Assembly: GCA_045532145.1 (NCBI GenBank)
Contig: JAZSFJ010000133.1
Location: 1 to 17,191, forward strand
From: SIG459 sp045532145
Lineage (GTDB): Bacteria; Bacillota; Clostridia; Oscillospirales; Oscillospiraceae
Length of the DNA: 17,191 nt
Direction of reading: 5' to 3'
Shown: positions 13,659-17,191 of the stretch, piece by piece
Layout: each line of letters starts with the position of its first letter
How positions within the stretch are numbered: position 1 is the first letter of the stretch
The notes under the pieces: generated by a model
Told to the model about the DNA's origin: nothing
Seen by the model: the letters and a program-made list of their open reading frames with translations, nothing else
Database searches by the model: none
Made by a program: the position numbers and the translations under genes

Positions 13659-14333
13659 ATGAGCGAATCAAGAAGAAAACTTTGTCTGGCCCTCGTAGTT
13701 ATTTTTGCCGTAAACATACTTATCATCAGTCTTGTGCAGTATGCGGGAGCGGCAACCTACAAAAAAGGCTCCAGCGGCTCAGTGGTAAAACAGATACAGA
13801 CAACTTTGAAAAATCAGGGCTTCTATAATGGAGCTGTGGACGGAGTGTACGGCTCCGCCACCGAAGCGGCTGTGAAGCGCTATCAGCAGCGCTTCGGTCT
13901 CAAGGCCGACGGCATGGCAGGCCCTCAGACCCTGGCATATATGGGAATAAGCAGCTCTCAGAGCTCTGCCTCCAACAGCGGCAGCGGTGATGTGGCCCTT
14001 CTGGCCCGTCTAATCTCCGCCGAGGCCAGAGGAGAGCCCTATGTGGGGCAGGTGGCCGTTGGAGCTGTGGTACTCAACCGCATGGAGCATCCCTCTTTCC
14101 CCAATACCATGTCAGGTGTTATTTACCAGTCCGGTGCTTTCACCTGCATTGATGACGGACAGTTCAACGAGCCCGTTGCGGACTCCGCCTATAAGGCAGC
14201 ACGGGATGCCATGAACGGCTGGGACCCCTCCGGCGGAGCTATTTATTACTTCAATCCCTCCACCGCCACAAGTAAGTGGATATGGTCCCGGCCTCTCATA
14301 ACTGTAATCGGAAAACACAGGTTTTGTTCATAA
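13659..14333 (+). CDS. sleB: Spore cortex-lytic enzyme SleB
   Basis: SleB is a lytic transglycosylase that cuts muramic-lactam-containing spore cortex during germination. The 224-residue protein has an N-terminal hydrophobic export segment (8-32), a peptidoglycan-binding repeat (34-96, with GSSGSVVKQIQTTL, DGVYGSATEAAVKRYQ and GPQTL), a Ser/Asn linker (98-110), and the hydrolase domain (112-224). Glu122 in LISAEARGEP is the expected catalytic acid; the rest includes VLNRMEHPSFPNT, GQFNEP and KHRFCS. Such genes are usually made in the forespore under sigma G. The frequent partner ypeB is not beside it. Confidence 0.94.
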   Translation: MSESRRKLCLALVVIFAVNILIISLVQYAGAATYKKGSSGSVVKQIQTTLKNQGFYNGAVDGVYGSATEAAVKRYQQRFGLKADGMAGPQTLAYMGISSSQSSASNSGSGDVALLARLISAEARGEPYVGQVAVGAVVLNRMEHPSFPNTMSGVIYQSGAFTCIDDGQFNEPVADSAYKAARDAMNGWDPSGGAIYYFNPSTATSKWIWSRPLITVIGKHRFCS

Positions 14334-14366
14334 TTCTTTCATAGAGGCAGCACTAATAAAACAATT

Positions 14367-14402
14367 AACAGGCACAACAGTTTATACTGCTGTGCCTGTT
14401 CT
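14367..14402 (+). terminator. Terminator after sleB
   Basis: AACAGGCACA (14367-14376) pairs with TGTGCCTGTT (14391-14400), with an inner CAG/CTG extension across an A-C mismatch. The T run is short (TTCTT). Confidence 0.65.
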
Positions 14403-14475
14403 TGAATAATTTCATTTCGTGTGTTAGCATGATAATAATGAGTTCCTTTTAATTTAATTTGGGAAGGTGTGTAAA

Positions 14476-14688
14476 ATGGATAAAAACAAACAAGTAAGTA
14501 TAGGCGTTGTCATATTAGCCTGTATTTGTGCTCTTGTGTGGACCATCGGTTGTTTTATTTATCTGCCATACGCACATACTGATACTGCATTTTTTGTTGG
14601 GAAAATCATTTCGGCTATAGCATGGGATTTATTCGCCATTGTATGGATTATTCGTTACATAAAATCAAAGAAGAAATCTTCTGAGTGA
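14476..14688 (+). CDS. Small two-segment membrane protein, unknown function
   Basis: This 70-residue protein has a short Lys-rich N-terminus, two hydrophobic segments (about 9-31 and 40-60) joined by YAHTDTAFF, and a basic tail KSKKKSSE. GGGAAGG lies eight bases before the ATG, supporting real translation; an in-frame GTG at 14467 overlaps that ribosome site and is unlikely. I do not recognise a family. It stands alone after the sleB terminator, and nothing around it indicates a role. Confidence 0.6.
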   Translation: MDKNKQVSIGVVILACICALVWTIGCFIYLPYAHTDTAFFVGKIISAIAWDLFAIVWIIRYIKSKKKSSE

Positions 14689-14736
14689 ACTAAAGATTGT
14701 GAATTCCATGATGGCTGCGGAGATATACGACGCACC

Positions 14737-14793
14737 AAAGCCTCCCTTGTGTAAAGGGAGGTGGCACAGCGTATGCTGTGACGGAGGGATTGT
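14737..14793. repeat. Double-hairpin intergenic repeat
   Basis: The segment starts AAAGCCTCCCTTGTGTAAAG and ends GACGGAGGGATTGT. It holds two adjacent palindromes: CCTCCCTT with AAGGGAGG (14741-14748, 14754-14761) and CACAGC with GCTGTG around GTAT (14765-14780). I recall near-identical dispersed repeats in many gut Clostridia genomes, but only one copy is in this window. It lies between two small genes, and the remaining 14689-14910 shows no other clear feature. Confidence 0.6.
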
Positions 14794-14910
14794 CTGTTGC
14801 ATAGACGGTTCAGATTTTGATAGAAGCCTAATACACAGTCTTGTATATAACTATTTTTTTGTGATATTGTTTTGTAATAGAAAAGACTATTCTCGGTGGG
14901 GTATGCCGAT

Positions 14911-15108
14911 ATGAATAATATAATATATCAACCGCTATTGGACAGCTCTCTTAAATTTTTGAAGAAAAATAAAGTTTATCGCTACCGTATGAAAAGAATA
15001 GCAGACATGAATGACAAAGAAATTATCAGCGCTTGTCATCATTATGTAGAAGAAAATAGACTCGCAGAGGAATGGGAAAACTTCAGGAAACAGGATGAAG
15101 GCAATTGA
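14911..15108 (+). CDS. Small hypothetical protein
   Basis: The 65-residue product is polar and charged, probably helical and cytosolic: an N-terminal stretch MNNIIYQPLLDSSLKFLKK, a basic KVYRYRMKR, and an acidic, coiled C-terminus with EENRLAEEWENF. GGTGGGG lies about nine bases before the ATG at 14911; a GTG at 14896 is in frame but overlaps that site. No family is recognised. A strong terminator follows directly, which supports it being a real transcription unit. Confidence 0.45.
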   Translation: MNNIIYQPLLDSSLKFLKKNKVYRYRMKRIADMNDKEIISACHHYVEENRLAEEWENFRKQDEGN

Positions 15109-15113
15109 ATGAG

Positions 15114-15174
15114 CATAATTAATAAACAAAGCCCACCGCAGTTTTATTGCGGTGGGCTTTGCTTATTAATTATG
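15114..15174. terminator. Long bidirectional terminator
   Basis: CATAATTAATAA pairs with TTATTAATTATG and, after one A-C mismatch, CAAAGCCCACCGCA pairs with TGCGGTGGGCTTTG, giving about 26 base pairs around a GTTTTAT loop. It separates the plus-strand small gene from the minus-strand oxidoreductase operon, whose last stop codon is at 15177. Confidence 0.85.
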
Positions 15175-15176
15175 TC

Positions 15177-15704
15177 TTATTTCAGATAAATATCCAGCGC
15201 CTTCTGGTTGAGAGGCAGGAAGGCTGCCTTGCGGCCGGAGAACATATGTTCAAGCTGCTCCCGGATGGTTTCTTCCTTTACTATGCCGGTCTCCTTCAAA
15301 ATGGCGCCCAGCATGATGATATTGGCGCACTTTTCGTTGCCAAGCTCATTTGCAAGGTCGTTTGCGGGGACTTCAAGGACCTTTACATCCTCTCTCAGGC
15401 ACTTTTCGGGGATGAGAGAGCTGTTCATGATTATGAGACCGCCGGGATTCACCATGTTCTCAAACTTGCGGAGAGAAGGGAGATTCATAGCAACCAGCAC
15501 ATCTGCGTCGTTTATGAGGGGGCAGGAAATGGGCTTGTCGGAAACAACAACGGTGCAGTGGGCAGTGCCGCCGCGCATTTCGGGGCCGTAGGAGGGGAGC
15601 CAGGTGACTTCCTTATCCTCGTCCATTGCGGCCTTGGCTATCATCTGGCCAATGGCAAGGGTGCCCTGTCCGCCGCTTCCGGCGAAAAAGAGTTTGAGTT
15701 TCAT
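15177..15704 (-). CDS. 2-oxoacid:ferredoxin oxidoreductase, gamma subunit
   Basis: This 175-residue protein is the gamma (POR_N-type gamma, KorC/VorC-like) subunit of a CoA-dependent 2-oxoacid ferredoxin oxidoreductase. GSGGQGTLAIGQMIAKAA (9-26) and SYGPEMRGGTAHCTVVVSD (38-56) are hallmarks. It takes part in CoA binding and complex assembly. Its ATG is one base after the beta-subunit stop, so it is the last gene of a tightly packed operon. Whether 2-oxoglutarate, branched-chain 2-oxoacids or another acid is the substrate cannot be seen. Confidence 0.9.
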   Translation of the reverse strand: MKLKLFFAGSGGQGTLAIGQMIAKAAMDEDKEVTWLPSYGPEMRGGTAHCTVVVSDKPISCPLINDADVLVAMNLPSLRKFENMVNPGGLIIMNSSLIPEKCLREDVKVLEVPANDLANELGNEKCANIIMLGAILKETGIVKEETIREQLEHMFSGRKAAFLPLNQKALDIYLK

Positions 15705-15705
15705 A

Positions 15706-16452
15706 TCACTTCATCTCCTCCGGGCACTTGAAATTTCCAACGGGATAGTATTCGGCCATGTTGGTCTCCATCCACTTGATAGCGTCATGGGGGTTAAGAC
15801 CCCAGTTGGTGGGGCAGACGGAAAGGAATTCAACAAAGCTAAAGCCCAGTCTTGCGTCCTGAACGTCCAGAGCCTTGTGGATGGCTTTTTTTGCTTTGCG
15901 GATGTTGGCGGGATTATTGAGCATAACGCGCTCAACGAATACGGCGCCGTCAATGGTGGAGAGCATCTCGCTTACTCTCAGAGGCATACCGGCCAGCTCC
16001 TTCTTGCGTCCGTCCACAGCTGTGGTGGCTCTCTGACCAATAAGGGTGGTGGGGGCCATCTGGCCGCCGGTCATGCCGTAAATGGCGTTATTGATAAAGA
16101 AGGTTGTGAACTTCTCGCCTCTGTGGGCTGCGTGGACTATCTCGCCTGCACCGATGGAGGCAAGGTCGCCGTCGCCCTGATAGGTGAAAACGGTCTTGTC
16201 GGGATGTACCCGGCGGATACCTGCGGCAATAGCGGGAGCTCTGCCGTGGGTGGATTCACACATATCTATGTTCATGAAATGGTGAGCATTGATGGAGCAG
16301 CCGATGGGCACAACGCCGATGGTCTTGCCAAGAATGCCGCGCTCTTCAAGACATTCCATAATAAGGCGGTGAGCTATGCCGTGGGAGCAGCCGGGGCAAT
16401 AGCTGTTGTCAATGGGGACGATGCCTTTTGTGGGCTCAAATATGGTTTTCAT
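15706..16452 (-). CDS. 2-oxoacid:ferredoxin oxidoreductase, beta (thiamine diphosphate) subunit
   Basis: The 248-residue subunit binds thiamine diphosphate and decarboxylates the 2-oxoacid. CPGCSHGIAHRL (19-30), GCSINAHH, and the Mg-ThDP motif GDGDLASIGAGE (93-104) with NNAIYGMTGGQMAPTT (121-136) are all intact. The four-gene Clostridia systems often add a small ferredoxin subunit upstream of alpha; that would lie outside the window. The ATG overlaps the alpha stop as ATGA. No Cys-rich iron-sulfur motif beyond the CPGC pair is seen, consistent with a KorB/VorA type rather than pyruvate oxidoreductase. Confidence 0.92.
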   Translation of the reverse strand: MKTIFEPTKGIVPIDNSYCPGCSHGIAHRLIMECLEERGILGKTIGVVPIGCSINAHHFMNIDMCESTHGRAPAIAAGIRRVHPDKTVFTYQGDGDLASIGAGEIVHAAHRGEKFTTFFINNAIYGMTGGQMAPTTLIGQRATTAVDGRKKELAGMPLRVSEMLSTIDGAVFVERVMLNNPANIRKAKKAIHKALDVQDARLGFSFVEFLSVCPTNWGLNPHDAIKWMETNMAEYYPVGNFKCPEEMK

Positions 16453-17191
16453 TTGGCTTCCTCCCAGAGTTTGATTGCTCTCTCTACTATCTCAAGAGAA
16501 GAGGGGACGATGCCGCCGGTGCGGTTAATAAGGCCGCATTTCCAGCGTCCTGCCACGGCGGACTTGACATCGGTGAGCATCTGACCCATGCTCAGCTCCG
16601 TGGATATAACGATTTTGCACTTATCGCCGATTTCGTCAAATGCCTTGTCGGGGAAGGGCCAGAGGCTGATGGGACGAATAAGTCCGGCCTTGATGCCCTT
16701 TTCCTCCAGAAGCTCAATGGCTTCGGCGCAAAGGCGGCTCATGGTGCCGAAGGCAACGAAGACTATCTCCGCATCCTCAAGACCCTGAGTCTTGTAGCGG
16801 ACAAGCTCCTGTTCGGCCTTTGCATATTTATCAAAGAGATGATAGACGTGCTGCTCAAGAACCTCGGGGTCCATGCGCAGGGAGTAGATAACGTTTCTTC
16901 CCTCGTGGGCGTCGGTGCCGGTGATAGCCCAGGGCTTCTCCTCGGCAATCTTTTCCACGGGGGTAATGCCCTTGGCCTCGGGAAGGACAATGGGCTCCAT
17001 CATCTGGCCCATCATACCGTCGGCGAGTATCATCATGGGATTGCGGTATTCTTCCGCAAGGTCGAAGCACTCATAAATGAGATCGACGCATTCCTGAATT
17101 CCTGCGGGAGCGAAAACGGGGATCTTGCAGTCGCCGTTGTAGCCGCCGCGGGTGACCTGGAAATAGTCTGCCTGACCGGGCTGAATGCCGC
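16449..17191 (-). CDS. 2-oxoacid:ferredoxin oxidoreductase, alpha subunit (partial at right edge)
   Basis: The frame is open to the window end; the visible 247 codons are the C-terminal part of the alpha subunit (KorA/VorB-like). The first visible residues read GIQPGQADYFQVTRGGYNGD, then PVFAPAGIQECVDLIYECF and RNPMMILADGMMGQM, the typical pyrimidine-binding region. The rest is the transketolase C-terminal-like domain with VAFGTMSRLCAEAIELLEEKG and GLIRPISLWPFP. Its true start lies beyond 17191; the first internal ATG is at 17036. It is the first visible gene of an alpha-beta-gamma operon. Database naming often calls such proteins VorB, but substrate is uncertain. Confidence 0.92.
   Translation of the reverse strand, partial: GIQPGQADYFQVTRGGYNGDCKIPVFAPAGIQECVDLIYECFDLAEEYRNPMMILADGMMGQMMEPIVLPEAKGITPVEKIAEEKPWAITGTDAHEGRNVIYSLRMDPEVLEQHVYHLFDKYAKAEQELVRYKTQGLEDAEIVFVAFGTMSRLCAEAIELLEEKGIKAGLIRPISLWPFPDKAFDEIGDKCKIVISTELSMGQMLTDVKSAVAGRWKCGLINRTGGIVPSSLEIVERAIKLWEEAK

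Noticed and set aside
14699..14914. 71-codon plus-strand frame
   Set aside because: It runs through the double-hairpin repeat and non-coding sequence and has no ribosome site or recognisable protein feature.
15604..16584. 326-codon plus-strand open frame
   Set aside because: It is antisense to the beta and gamma subunits of the oxidoreductase; it shows no domain of its own.

Overview
The window looks like chromosomal DNA of a strictly anaerobic, spore-forming member of the Clostridia, probably near the Oscillospiraceae. The reasons are a germination-type cortex hydrolase (SleB), a ferredoxin-linked 2-oxoacid oxidoreductase, a tetrahydrofolate (THF) riboswitch in front of an ECF folate transporter, a PadR/HAAS/DUF4097 cassette, and short palindromic intergenic repeats of the kind common in gut Clostridia. 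The placement is inferred from gene content only.

Left part (1-2670): the last codons and right end of an IS3-family element, then a repeat-containing intergenic stretch. Two minus-strand transporter genes follow: pnuC (nicotinamide riboside uptake) and a MATE efflux gene. pnuC has its own promoter and a leader that folds as an attenuator. Divergent from MATE is a plus-strand operon (2692-4638) of a PadR regulator, a HAAS/DUF1700 membrane protein and a DUF4097 surface protein, closed by a strong terminator. A lone PfkB-family sugar or nucleoside kinase comes next, then a MITE-like repeat and a terminator shared with a minus-strand FtsW/RodA-type glycosyltransferase gene.

Centre (7109-12288): from overlapping divergent promoters runs tsaE-tsaB (tRNA t6A modification), upp (uracil salvage), then a one-carbon pair, fchA-like cyclodeaminase/cyclohydrolase and folD, joined by an ATGA overlap. 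The FolD protein lacks two residues needed for cyclohydrolase activity, so the neighbour may supply that step. A THF-I riboswitch with a terminator that also hides the ribosome binding site controls folT, and ansA (asparaginase) is fused to that transcript without a gap.

Right part (12358-17191): a lipoprotein combining a DUF4358-like region and a transglutaminase core, then sleB behind a hairpin that buries its ribosome binding site. Next come two small genes of unknown function flanking a palindromic repeat, and a minus-strand operon for the alpha (cut by the window edge), beta and gamma subunits of a 2-oxoacid:ferredoxin oxidoreductase.

The points most worth following are the FolD/FchA split, the pnuC leader, the THF-riboswitch control of asparaginase, and the sleB leader hairpin. 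I did not see a defence system, phage, CRISPR array or biosynthetic cluster.
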